From Clonostachys chloroleuca (lineage: Eukaryota > Ascomycota > Sordariomycetes > Hypocreales > Bionectriaceae), in the NCBI GenBank assembly GCA_037952775.1, contig JBANAY010000003.1:17236001-17300000 (forward strand): a stretch of 64,000 nucleotides of DNA, read 5' to 3'. The position numbers were made by a program, and so were the translations under genes. Position 1 is the first letter of the stretch, and each line of letters starts with the position of its first letter. A model generated the notes under the pieces. The model had not been told where the DNA came from. It saw only the letters and a list, made by a program, of their open reading frames with translations, and searched no databases. Shown in pieces: positions 48,601-60,419 of the stretch.

Positions 48601-49243
48601 GGTCCCACCCCTTAGCAACCCTCTTTAGTAGGTAAGGTGACTTGAAGCACCGAGATCCATTCTTTCTAACTGCTAAGGTAGGTCTTAGTTGGTCCTCCGA
48701 GCCTCCATGTCGTGGTACGTACCTCGCAAAGTAATAATACAGCATCAAAGTCCCTGGTTGTTGTTGCCGGCCGCCTCTTCATATTCTCCCATGTCGCCGT
48801 CTGATTTTCAGGTCATCGGCTTCACCTAATCTTCCTTTTTCTTTTTTTGTTTTGCGTATTTGGTTTGCCGATCCGATTGCCAGCCTACCCCGAGCATGAA
48901 GCGTATTCCTTGATGACAATCTGCCTGCATATACAGCTTCGAGCCTGTTGCGCCTTTGTCCATTGGGATCTCGGGGAGGCAGAGAGGAGGAAGGGTTCTG
49001 ATCGCTCGCCTCCCATTGATCGCATTAATTCTTGCATTTTCATTCATTCATATTTTGGTACCCCAATGGTCTAGGGGGACGGGACTCTACCGAAGCAGGA
49101 ATACCGATCTTATACCCATCGCACACCACGTCTTCCCGAAGTCGCTCTTTAACTGGTCTAATTCGCGAGCCCGAATTTATCATACAATTATTCCGATGAC
49201 GATTCAGAACCAAGCATAGCAATCTCAGACTCTGATCATCACC
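45660..49243. promoter_or_regulatory. Long divergent intergenic region, INO1 / LIM gene
   Basis: At 3.6 kb this is the longest gap in the window. It holds the INO1 promoter and 5' leader on the left and the promoter of the LIM-domain gene on the right, with AT- and CT-rich sequence at 48780-49243. Many ORFs of 60-150 codons occur on both strands, but none shows domain-like composition or splice support. No RNA gene was recognised. A CTAAGGTAGGTCTTAG palindrome lies at 48673-48688. Confidence 0.4.
45793..45849 (-). other. Probable 5' UTR intron of INO1
   Basis: On the minus strand, 57 nt begin with GTAAGT and end with TTCTGCAG, with a TTAAC branch-like site about 15 nt before the end. It lies about 130 nt upstream of the INO1 ATG. 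A second, weaker candidate runs from GTAAAG near 45720 to TTAG at about 45666. Confidence 0.6.
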
Positions 49244-51502
49244 ATGGCGACACTGGGCAGGGAGTCGGTATTACTGCCGACCATCAAATGTTCGCAATGC
49301 GGCGCCCAGGTCGAGATATCAATGATGGGGGAGCATATTTGCAGCCCTTCAGAACCAGCGCAGAAAGGTATGCCGATCGACATGTCCGATTCGACTTTAA
49401 ACTTCGTGCTGACAAGAGGCCAAGCATCACCGCTATTAGAGAAATACGATACCATGAGTCGCCCACCTGATACGGCTCCACCAACAAAGCTTGGCCGTAA
49501 ACCTTTGCCTGTGAACACTGGCATTGCTAGTACGTCTTTCTTTTCAGCTGGGAGGGCCGCATCTGGAAAGGAACCGGACATTTGCTTACAGACATAATTA
49601 GATCAATTATATGCGCCTTCCACCACCAGGGCGCTGGATACCACTCAAATCGACTCTCAGGAGCGACCATCTTCCAGCGAGAGTCTGGAACTCCCGCCGA
49701 GTCATAATGATGCACTCAACTCAACCTGGGGAAGCGCAAAATCTACACCCACGTTGGGCTGGGGCTTTGGTCAGAAGGATGGCTTTACAACAGAGCCGAT
49801 TCCGAGCCCAGGTGTTCCGAGTGCTGGATTCCTCGAGCGAATGAACACCATTGCCCCAGGCCCATTCGATACCGAGCGGAGGCCGTCACTTATTGAATTT
49901 CCGAAGGCGTCCAAGGATTCCCTCTCGCCGGTCTCGATCAACTTGGAACGACCTGACAGCGGCCATGGATCGAGGTCGTCGGTTTCCTCAGACGAGCATT
50001 ACGATGCTTCCTTGCCACCGAAATCGCCCTTGAAGACGACCTACGATGGCTTCGGTCCACCTGCAAGAACGGAGGGAGCGCTGACTCCTCCGCCATTGGG
50101 AAATATCACCCGTTCTGAGACCTTTCCCAAGGCTTCAAAATCAACAGATGCTCCCGCACGAACGCCGTCAGCTCCAGGAACACGAAATGACCGGCTGGGC
50201 GCGCAAACCGAGGCCCATAGCCGGAAACCATCTATGGGACCAGTGACATCTCGCAAACCGCCGCCGCGCAAGAGCTTGATTCAGCCCGCTTCTATGAATC
50301 TGGCGTCTGTTGACCTTGCGGCCGAGTTTGGCATCAGCAATCCTTACCACACCCCTTCAGATTCCACATCCTCAGGTTACTCTGGGTTCAGTCAACCCAG
50401 TTATGCGAGCTCACGAACAAGTTCAGCAGGCTATCAGGCTCAGGGCCAAGCCTCGAGTGATACTAATATCGACAAGCTAATCGGCGACGTGCAAATGTCC
50501 ATGGATAGCATGCAAACAAAGGGCCTCGAGGTCGATACCGAGGCTGCACCACGATCGCCCTCTCCCATATCCAAATCACCTCGTAGCTTATCCCCACTTG
50601 ACGGCCCAAGCCCAAGCTCGCAAAACTACCGACATGACGATGCAAGCAAAGACTTTTCGAACCACCTCATGACGCCGCCAATGCCAACACCAATCCCAGC
50701 ATCTCGTTCCAATACCCATCCCCAACTATCTCCTCAAGGCTCTTATTTCCCACCCGAAAGTCCTCGATTTGGAACATCGCCCGAACAACCACTCGCTTCA
50801 CCTCGATCTAGGGGCAACTGCAAGGCTTGTAGTCTTGCGATCACAGGCAAGAGTATTTCTTCCGCCGATGGCCGGCTGACGGGGAAGTACCACAAGGCGT
50901 GTTTCGTGTGCGCCTCCTGCTCGGAACCATTCACTTCTGCCGAATTCTATGTGCTCAACGACAAGCCATACTGTGAGCGACACTACCACGCGCTCAACGG
51001 TAGCCTCTGCGCAACGTGTGACAGAGGTATCGAAGGTCACTACATCGAGGATGAAGTCTCGACTAAATATCACATTGGCTGCTTCTGCTGTCACGATTGT
51101 GGGCGATCGCTTTCGGATGGTTACTTCGAGTTAGGCGGGAAGCAATATTGTGAACAAGATGCTCTGAACAGAAACAGAAGCCAGCCTCCTCAACCCAGGA
51201 ACTTCGGTGGCAGGCCACCTCTCAACCACAACCCATACTCGCAGCCATCAAGACATGGCCCCTCTCCACTCGGCTCTCCGAACGAAGCACCACAACCACA
51301 ACAGAGACCAGGTTTCGCTGCTTATGGAGCAGCATACACGGCGTACAGCCCGCGCGGAACTGGACCCAGCTCCTCCCGCCCGGGATATGGTCCTCCAGCT
51401 GCAATGAGATCCGGCCCAGGTATGGGCCTTTCACCTAATGCATATGGGCAAGGTCCCCCCATCATGAACAAACGCTCAACAAGACTGGGCTTGATGTCAT
51501 GA
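49244..51502 (+). CDS. Paxillin-like LIM-domain protein
   Basis: Predicted 728-aa protein with two C-terminal LIM domains, resembling fungal Pxl1/paxillin-like proteins that act in actin organisation at growth and division sites. Exons are 49244..49529 and 49602..51502. The 72-nt intron (GTACGT...AATTAG) joins NTGIA-NQLYAPS, and the exon sum of 2187 nt is an exact codon multiple. A small C-x2-C...H-x-C zinc motif lies near the N-terminus (CSQCGAQVEISMMGEHICSP). Residues 100-490 are Ser/Pro-rich and disordered, with many SP sites. LIM1 is at about 501-560 (CKACSLAI... CFVCASCSEPF... YCERHYH) and LIM2 at about 562-615 (CATCDRGIEG... CFCCHDCGRSL... YCEQDA). A Pro/Gln/Gly-rich tail follows. No frameshift is present. 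Orthology to Pxl1 is inferred from layout. Confidence 0.88.
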
Positions 51503-54149
51503 TAAAATAATCTATGCTTCTATGGACAGCATCTTACGAGCTTTACTATCACTCTTGGTATCATTTATCCGTCACTTTTGTACAATTCATGTTAAGCGAT
51601 GTGGAGTTATGGTTGGCATTTTTACTCGATCTTTTTGTTACCTTTTTGTTTGATTATACCCCCAAAGCAGCCCCTCATCGTATGCTTGATCGCAATTGTC
51701 TTCTCTATCTTTAAACCGTTTCTATATCTTATTGCGGGCTTGATCTATTTTGTTTAATCGAGGGGCTCTCGTGGCATGCTTTGATGAGCGATCTCAGCAT
51801 CAACCAACAAGGAGTTCTGGAGTATGGCGGTCAGTCTTCTACGAAAGGCTTGGACCGGGACGAATGCATGGACGAACTGGTCGTCTTCTTTAGCGACTGG
51901 ATATTCTGATTTGTTAATTTGAGTAGCACTATCTAATACTAATGAGATCATTTTCAAAATGATAGATACTCCAGCCAATCGTGTCCCTGATATCCCCACT
52001 GTGCTGCACGAGCTATCGATTTCTAGAAATCTGACTATCAATCGAGGCTAGAAGACAGACAGCCTCGCAGGACGCTATTGCTTGTAGACTGGACGACGGC
52101 GCCTACTGCGGCAGTTGGCAGCCAGGCCTAGCTTCAATTTGCGCATGCTTCAGAAGGACACATCTTCCATGTCACGGGAGCCGTGGAGTGCTGGACATGC
52201 TTGTGTCGATGGGCGACCTACCTTACCGAGTATGGATCTTCGTATTTGACGTCCAAGGATAAGCAGGGGTGTGTGGGAAGAGCTCACCAAGTTCATCGAG
52301 ACTCGCTCTGCTGGGTAGCTCGGCACTGCTGACAATCTGCCAGTAGGTGAAGCTTATTCTCGGGGCATGGCCATAATACGACCCAACTCCCGTGATCTGG
52401 CTGTGGCGGTCACCTAACGCTGCCATTGGTGGTCCTGAAAGGGGCTGATTATGTACTAACACCTGCGCTCGTATCCAGCATGTTGGTCAGAGTTGACACT
52501 GCTTGGTACGAGATGGTGGCAAAATAAAACGACCAACTCCATGTACCTAATTTCAGAGCACAATGGATGCAAGGCGGCGAACGTAAAAAAACGGTTCCAC
52601 TGCACAACCCTGTTTGCCATGCGAGGCAACAGGTGTTTCTTCTACCGGCTTCCAGGCGTTGTATTGCCTTCAACTGCCCAAATGGATGGATGTTTTAGCG
52701 GTGGGATCGATAGGCTAATTAATTACCTGAGCCCTTCTAGACCCGTTGGATGCCTCCAGCCCCTATGTACCTAGGTAGGTATGTTGTAAGATGGTCATTA
52801 TTGCTCTTGCTGGAGATAACAACACCGTAATTTTGGCATCGTTTCGGCATTCCATGTCTTCATTTCCACGTTGCTGGACACGTACTTGTCAGCGGGTTTC
52901 CGTGGCGTCAGGATTGTATCAAAAATGTTAGGGCTCTCAGCATACGTATATCCAGGGACCAATGGTCAATTGGCGGACTCCTGAAACTTCTGGAATCATA
53001 CGCTGGGTCACCACCTGAACCCACAATGCCCAAGGTTATTGACGGCTCTGAGGGACCATCCATACACGCAGCCTATTATGGGACTATCGACATAGCACGC
53101 GCGTGGACTCCGTGGTACAGTGCAGAACACAGGTTTCCTCCTCTTTTTATCCACATCATGTTTCGCTGTGTCCTATCAAAGCCCCACCACTAGCGCAGCC
53201 AGTTCTCCTGGACGACGATCGTATTAGGGGGAGGGCGCGCGCTCCGAGGGACACTTCTCAAGAAGCCTCTCTCGCGGCATGAAGATGGCTCATAGTATTC
53301 CAACGTGGAGGTTCGCGCGATGAACTCTGGTCCCACCCACTTTCCAGAAAAGTAGGGGCAATTCCCGTCAGCTTTGATTTCTCGATGGCTGCCAGTTTGC
53401 CAGTCTGGAGGGTTTGGCCTCGCTTCCGGCATTTCCCCCTACCTGATATTAATGGATGGATATGTGGTACCCGCATTGCAGGACCCCCACCCCCTGGGAA
53501 TCTACTGTGGCCAACTGTACCTGCCACATTACCCCCTTAAGGTAGGCGGTAATACCACAGTGTGGTATTGGGCCATTGGCACGAGCAAAAGTGCCAAGAG
53601 ACTAAATAATCGTAACCTCCAAATCATCATCGTTTTCTCTCACCTCCTGTATCTCTTCCGCCTCCTACAAACCCCATCCCACAAGGTGGCATCTCTCGAG
53701 TTACTCCCGCTTCGTTCGCAAGTTGGACGCAGCTGCGCAGCGATCGCCTCCAGTATCGCTCCACTTGAGACTTCTTTGACAGAAGTCGTGTCACTCTTTT
53801 ATCCATTTCTATTCCAGCCCGGAACGGTGTCCTAATTTTACCCCTGCGCCGCGAACCGATCAAAACGAGCAGAGACAGCTTCGACTCCCGACCCCTCCCT
53901 GACAGACCCGCGCATTAATTTTCTTGTCTGGACGCTGTTCAATTCTGCCACTGTCGCTACTGTACTATCATATATCTGGCAGTCCTGACTATACTCAAAT
54001 CATGCACTTTTGAGGCGTTCGATATATCTCGTCACGCGGGTTGATCTTGACTGTTCATATCAAGCTCGGATTCAGGCCTGACCTCTCGGGTTGGCCACAC
54101 TCAACAAGCCTTTACCACATATCACCATCCTCCCTCGAGCCTGCGTGGG
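51503..54149. other. Intergenic region upstream of the DUF3405 gene
   Basis: This 2.65-kb gap holds the LIM gene 3' region, a possible gene relic on the minus strand (51754-52041), GTACCTAGGTAGGTAT at 52768-52783, and the CT-rich promoter of the DUF3405 gene (about 53600-54149). No intact gene is supported. Confidence 0.4.
51754..52041 (-). pseudogene. Possible C-terminal gene relic
   Basis: A 95-codon open frame without an ATG ends in a peptide of ordinary protein-like composition (YPVAKEDDQFVHAFVPVQAF, then LTAILQNSLLVDAEIAHQSM). Its C-terminal half reads like a coding exon, whereas the upstream part is AT-rich and could be intron. I cannot find matching upstream exons, so it may be the decayed end of a gene, or chance. 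Confidence 0.25.
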
Positions 54150-56579
54150 ATGGACAAAATGTTAAATACGCAGCCACGCCGTCTATTGGCCCGGGCGCGA
54201 CCGAGAACATTGCTCGTCGCTCTGTTCTTGGTCTCCGCCGGCTACTTTTTCCTTTTCTCGTCATCGGCGCCTCACTTCCACCCTGTACCACATCTTCAGA
54301 ACCCCGAATCGAACGACAATGCCAACAATAAGCCTGTAGACAATCAGGTCGATAAGGTCGACAATCACGTTGAACAGCCCGACAGTTTTGTCGACCAAAA
54401 CAAGCCACCGGGTGCCGGGTTCTTCGATGTCCCTGAAGTCAAGAACAAATGGGATGTTGACATTGAAGATATCAGGGATTGGAAGGAAGCTGATGATAAG
54501 GAAGACTATGACGATGTCGAACCAGGATACGAGACCGATGGGAAGGACCGAGATGCGGGCACCATTAGCAGGCTTCTCGCCGAAAAAGACATGAGGAAAC
54601 TATGGCGCTATTCTTACCGAATCACCGCAGAGTGAGTATTTCCCGATCAAATTATCGAGACTGGACTATCATGAGACTGACCTATATATCGCCAGCTCCC
54701 CATCGTCAAACCTGATCTACGGCAATACAGTCAAAACTCTTGACTACAAGGATAACCGAACTGCGAAGCACGCACAACAATTGAGGGAAGACCCCAACGT
54801 TCATTTGCAGTTCACTGAGGACAAGCCAGTTCGCTTCAACCCATTTCCCGACTACAACAGTGACACATGGAAGACCGCCAACCATGCGCCTTACGTCCCC
54901 TGCATCGGCGCCACTGGAGAGTTTGTCGAAGATGTCCTGGTCTTCAAGGGACGTCCCAGCCGATTCCCATCCCCTAAATTTGGAAGCTACGACGTCTTGG
55001 ACATGGATGCCAATCTCTGCTGGGAGCGGGAAACACGTCTAGGCCAATATGGCTATGTGCAGCAAAAGAAGAAGAACCCCGGTGGTGAGCTCGCGCCCAT
55101 CAACTGGGACAATGTCAATTGGGGTGACCTCCAGCGAAAATGTGTTCACAAGAACGCAAGACGTTTCGATCTCAAGAAGAGTCGCAAGAACCCATATCTC
55201 GAAGCTTACTCCGAGACGTCCAAACCAGACGAGACTGTAACTCATGGACTCAATGGTGCTCCCAAAATCAAGACACGGTTTACTGAGGAGACCTATCCCG
55301 AGATTCGGTCCGACAGCAGCGACTTCGTCAAAGAAAACCGCACAGCGATTCTACTTCGGTCCTATACTGGGAAAAAATACACCGAGAATGACAAACAGGT
55401 GATTCGTGCTATGATCAACGAACTGTCGCTGAAGTCTGGAGGAGAGTATGAAGTTTTCCTCCTCGTCCATGTCAAGGACCGCGAGCTGCGAATCTTCGAC
55501 GATTCTGAGACGCACCAGAGGGTCATCCGTGAAAACATCCCGGATGAATTCCACGGCATCACCGTTCTCTGGAACGACGAGGTCGTTTGGGACATTTACA
55601 CCGAACTCAAGGATGAAAACGAAAGGACCGTTCACACAGCCCAGTGGCTTTCAGTCCAAAAGTTCAGCCACGACCATCCTGAGTTCGACTTCATTTGGAA
55701 TTGGGAGATGGACTTTCGCTACACCGGGCATCACTATGACCTCCTCGAGAAACTGTCTGGTTTCGCACGCAAACAGCCACGTAGAGGCTTGTGGGAACGA
55801 AGCGAGCGCTGGTACGTCCCAGAGTACCATGGTGATTACGACACGACGTTCCGCAAGGACGTTGAATCTCGCCACAAGACCGGCACTGTATGGGGCCCCC
55901 CGACCTGCCATTTATTAACCCTGTTGGCCCGAAACCACCCACCAAGACCCCCGAAGAGGATGACTACACCTGGGGTGTTGGAGAGGAAGCTGACATGATT
56001 ACCGTCGGGCCAATCTTCAACCCTATTCACAGTAACTGGATCATCGGGTCTCATGTCTGGGGTTACAATGATGAGACACATCATTCTGAAGATGTTCCTC
56101 GCCGTACCACTATTGTTACGCAGTCTCGAGTCTCTAAGCGCTTGTTAGATGTCATGCACGTGGAGAACATGCGCGGCAACCACGTGGCTTCTGAGATGAC
56201 CCCTCAAACCGTGGCACTCCTGCATGGTTTCAAGGCAGTCTTTGCTCCTCACCCTGTATTCATGGATAGAGAGTGGGACGGCAAGTTTCTCAACAAGTGG
56301 TTCAACCCAGGCGTCCATGGCGAGAGCGGTGGATACGGCAGTCCCATGGGCTGGGGACGCGAGCGACGGTATCAGGGCGTCACTTGGTATTATCGTGCAG
56401 AACCACCCAATCGCCTTTACAACAACTGGATGGGCTGGACCGACACCAACATCGGTGGTGCCCAGTGGGAGAGGAAGCATGGCCGCCCATGCCTCCCCTC
56501 AATCATGCTGCACCCTGTCAAAGATTCTGAACCCACAAACCCAGGCCATGCTTCAGGCTTTGAACTTGCTTATGGCTAA
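54150..56579 (+). CDS. DUF3405 type II membrane protein (frameshifted)
   Basis: Predicted 788-aa fungal DUF3405 protein, molecular function unknown. Exons are 54150..54631 and 54696..56579; the 64-nt intron joins RITAD-SPSSNLIYGN. A basic N-terminus followed by one hydrophobic segment (about residues 21-37, LLVALFLVSAGYFFLF) predicts a type II membrane protein with a lumenal domain, plausibly in the Golgi. An acidic linker follows. The domain contains AILLRSYTGKKYTENDKQVI, EYEVFLLVHVKD, FIWNWEMDFRYTGHHYD and YHGDYDTTFRKDV. The Trp- and Asp-rich layout resembles Golgi glycosyltransferase-like proteins, but that is only an inference. The frame breaks at about residue 561. One added C in the C6 run at 55896-55901 restores TVWGPPDLPFINPVGPKPP and gives 2367 nt. 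Confidence 0.85.
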
Positions 56580-57544
56580 ACTTTCCTCCACCCTTGTACT
56601 AGAATCGGGAGGCGCTTCTGTCAATATATCTGCATTTCTCACATTTTTTTCGAATTTCATGACAATTGCAGGCCTCGGCATCTACCACAAGCCAGGCTGT
56701 ACTTCGACGCCTGTTTCCATGGGAATGTAGTTGATCACTTCGGCCATCAACTGGCATCGCGTTATCAGTCGCATTTGTGGTCAACTTTGGCCTGTTTCAC
56801 GGGGAGGAATACAGTGTACTATGATTGTGGGACATTCTCTTATAATGCTTCGTTTCTTTTCGTTAATTTCTCGTCTGTCAAAACGGCGCATAATTTTCAG
56901 CATGATACTGGGCTAGGGGTAAAGAGTTTAAAGAGGGCACAGACAAGATGCCCAGTACGGCGTTGGTGTTGAGATATCTTATTCCGCGGTCTTTCTGCAC
57001 TGCGAGGCACTATGAGAAGAGGTCTTTGGACGACCTTATGTACGCCTACGAAAGAAAACATGAAATCATTTAACAGCCTTGTGAGGTGGCCAGCTAGGAG
57101 AAGATGGTGGTTGGGGGAGCGCAAGCCAGGAGCAGTTTAATAACGTGTCTAAGAAAAAATTGTTCTAACTTGATGAATCGTGAATATTTTTATTTTCCGT
57201 CTAGAGAGAAATGGTAGTAGTAATGAGTTATTTAAATGAAGCAAACACTTTGGACCTGAGCGAAATGTGCCCGCTTTGACACTTTCGTTTGTATCACGAC
57301 AGCAGTGTGCCATGACCCGCCCCACCAAAATGCCCAGAGTTAGTTAAGCACAAGAGCGTCTCACCTTCGGGTTTCTCTCTCCTTGTGCGGTTGGGTTACA
57401 CGACCTCTTTTGAACATATGTACATTTTCAACAAGAATGGCCGTCGTACATTCGGACTGATAATGAGATCAGGCAACTTTATCTCCCTGTGCCTCCCCCT
57501 GCCGTGCGTTCGGGCAATGCGTGCAGCCCACATTCCATGACGCT
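56580..57544. other. Intergenic between DUF3405 and unknown gene
   Basis: A 965-bp tandem gap expected to hold the DUF3405 3' untranslated region and the promoter of the next gene. It is AT-rich around 57130-57250. No gene is supported. Confidence 0.45.
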
Positions 57545-58711
57545 ATGAGTTCAACACCGCGAGTAAGGCAACCCCAACCATCTCGCTACCCTACATGGAG
57601 TAGCAGTCCCGCGAGGGTACAATCCATGCGAAGTCCTCTGGAGAGAGAAATTGACGCTCTGCGATAGACCCCAGCAGCGAGCAAGTTCCTCTTGCCTAAG
57701 CGCTCGACACAGTCGTCTCAGGCACCAAGGTTCCAGCCTACGCCTCGTTTCGCCTCCTCGGGCACACGGGCAACCCAAGCATCGAGGAGTATTGAGGATG
57801 TGGATGAGAATGATCTGGGTGGATTTTCCGGACCGGAGTCTTATTCCGTAGATGATGACCATGAGAGTCTCGGAGAGTTGGAGGTGGCCCGTGAGGAGCT
57901 CCCTCGGCGGACTCGAGGGCATATGTCCTTGGAGGAATCGATTGAGGTTGAATCTGTGATACCTTCAGGCTCTCTGGTTCACGAATTATCCCAGGATGAA
58001 GTGGCGCAAAGTTCATGGCGTTATAATTCCATTGATGGAGACTTGGAGGAACCCCTGCCCTCTTCACCTCTAGCCAAGAGACGCAAAATCTCCATCTCAC
58101 CCCTCCCTACGTCTAGTCCCCAAGCAAGCGATCAACTGGGTGAGGACCTTTTCCAGGAGAAACTCCAACAGGCGATTGAGGATAACTCCCCGCGGTCCGA
58201 CTTCGCTGGGGACCGTGGAAGTGACGGCAGCCCCGACCTGTCTGATCTGGAGACGGCGATGCAGGACCATGGCCCTCAGCAACCCACATTCCGAGCACCC
58301 CCTCGCTTCAAGCCTCTCGAAGACGACGTGCCAATCGCGGAACTGCCCGAATTTTTTTCGCCACGACGTCGTGGACAGAAATATGTTCCCGGTGGGTTGG
58401 CTGCAGGGCTGCAAGGGTGGCTTTCAGAGGTACGGGAGGGGGAGGGGAAGGACGGCAACGTCGAGTTTACATTTCGTATCAGGGTGGACGAATTGCGTCC
58501 CGGAACGGCCATGAACCTTGTTCGGGGAACCAAACTCAGTGAGCCGCAGGAACAACAGAACTTCATTCTCGCGGGCGAGGGCAGAGTGGTGGACCTGGGG
58601 AGGAAATCCATTGTTACGCAGGGCAGTATAGCTATCGTTTCGCAACCCTTTTGGGATGTGAAGCTGGATGACATCACTTGGACAGTAGCTTGCGATTGGA
58701 CGATAGAATAG
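57545..58711 (+). CDS. Unknown protein with OB-like C-terminal domain
   Basis: Predicted 371-aa protein that I do not recognise. Exons are 57545..57616 and 57668..58711. The intron is 51 nt (GTACAA...GATAG) with a TTGAC branch-like site. Without splicing, the frame stays open only to an in-frame TAG at its end, so splicing is needed to read from the ATG to the main frame. An alternative is an internal start. The N-terminal 200 residues are Ser/Glu-rich and disordered, with a nuclear-localisation-like KRRKISISPLP at about residue 155. The C-terminal 130 residues look folded: FFSPRRRGQKYVPGGLAAGL, FTFRIRVDELRPG, then NFILAGEGRVVDLGRKSIV and WTVACDWTIE. The alternating beta-strand pattern suggests an OB-fold-like barrel, so a nuclear or DNA-linked role is possible but unproven. 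Confidence 0.7.
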
Positions 58712-58964
58712 ATGTATTTTTTAATTTTTTTTTAATTAGATGATGATGAAAACCTCCTGTTTATGGCACATCTACGACTTGTGCATCGCTGGAGTTGAAA
58801 TATGCATATAACCGTCAATGCACTAAACGCAATTCTCACTGTGTCACCACTCTTAAGGAAGAAAAGACTGCAGCCCCAGAAGCATCGTCAATTACGGCAC
58901 GTCGCGAGAACGGGCCACTCTTCTTTATTTATTTCTGCGTCAATCATATCAATGGTTGTCAGAG

Positions 58965-60419
58965 ATGCTTCGTTCGCTCGGCAGGTCAACCTTCGCGCTG
59001 GCGAGACAGGGGGCTGCGCAAAGGAGGTGGAAAAGCCAGCATGAGACCAGCCTGTACAGGACCACCAGCGGTAAGATGTCAGAACCGTTGCGCATCCTGT
59101 TTTGCGGCACGGACAACGTCAGCACCGAGTCTCTGCATGCGCTTCATGAGGAGATGACATACAACAACGGGCTCGTTGAGAGCATTGAGTGTGTGCTGCT
59201 TCCCCCGAAACCAAGTGGCAGAGGACGGAAGTTGAAGATCGAAAGTAAGTCATGTTGTATCTCGTTCTAAAGATGTCCTGATATTCTTTTTAAAGTTCAG
59301 TACTAATCAGTGTGTAGCACCGATGATGAGAGCAGCGGAGGGTTTGGGGCTCTCAACATATTCAATAAACACCTTTACAAACTGGGAGGTAGGGGGACCA
59401 GGATCTACAAACGGCCTTTTGATCGTTTTCGGGAAACTCTCAGAAGCTAATATTACACAGCCACCCAAATCAATCAATCTGATTATAGTCGTGTCCTTCG
59501 GGCTGTTCGTTCCCAAAAGAATACTGAGAAGTGTCAAATACGGCGGTTTAAATGTACATCCCTCATTCCTCCCAGAGTACGTGTTCACTCCATAATGTTT
59601 CCGGCACGGTGTTAAGTTCATCACATCACTGACACAGCAATTAGTCTTCGTGGGCCAGCCCCCATTCATCATGCTGTGCTGCGGGGAGACCAGTTCATGG
59701 GGGCGTCACTCCAGACGCTGGATGAAGAAAAGATAGATCACGGCACCGTGCTTGCTCAAACCCCGTCGCCGGGTATGAGAATCATACAACACCCGACGCT
59801 GTCGCGTGTGAATCGTAAATTAGCAATGGAGGGCGCGGATCTACTAGTCCAAGGGCTGAGAGATGGCGCCCACATCCCACCCTACGTGGATGCCGGGTGG
59901 AAAGCCAAGGAGCTGGAGGGACAGCCGCTGCAGCACGCACCCAAGATTACCAAGGCGGACACGCAGATCGACTGGCTGTCCTGGACGGCTGAGGACTGGA
60001 GACGGCGCGTCCAGATATCACAGGCCGTCTGGACCATGGTTGCCACATCGGTAAAGGGGGAGGTATGGATCCGGAGGCTCATCCTCCATGACGTGATGGA
60101 GGTGCCGGCTGAGGAAGTGAGCCCCCTCAGGGCGACCATAGAGGTCGTCACTCGGCGGGAGGGCGAGGGGGAGCAGCGTCTCAGGAAGCTTATCGCTCTG
60201 GACCGCAGGGGGTTCGTCTACATACTGCTGGACAAGCATACGTGGGTTCGCGTGCGGCGGGCCACGCTCGAGGGCAAGGCCGAGAGACCGGCAGCTTCAG
60301 CGATCCGCGACTTTGTCGTCCTGTACAAGGACAGTGACAAGCCGCCCACGAAAGGAAAGATGAACGAATGGAAAGGCGAGGATCCGGTTGACTCCCAATT
60401 CGAGGGAAGAAGAGACTAG
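58965..60419 (+). CDS. FMT1: Mitochondrial methionyl-tRNA formyltransferase
   Basis: Predicted 437-aa enzyme that formylates initiator Met-tRNA from 10-formyl-tetrahydrofolate for mitochondrial translation. Exons are 58965..59244, 59318..59576 and 59645..60419, and the sum of 1314 nt is an exact codon multiple. The first intron has a textbook TACTAAT branch site. The N-terminus (MLRSLGRSTFALARQGAAQR) is Arg- and Ala-rich without acids, as in mitochondrial presequences. RILFCGTDNVSTESLHAL begins the formyltransferase fold. The catalytic block NVHPSFLPDLRGPAPIHHAV gives Asn about 172 and His about 174, and KIDHGTVLAQ follows. The C-terminal domain (DWLSWTAEDWRRRVQ onwards) is the tRNA-binding half. 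The start is the ATG at 58965. It lies 253 bp downstream of the previous gene on the same strand. Confidence 0.92.
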
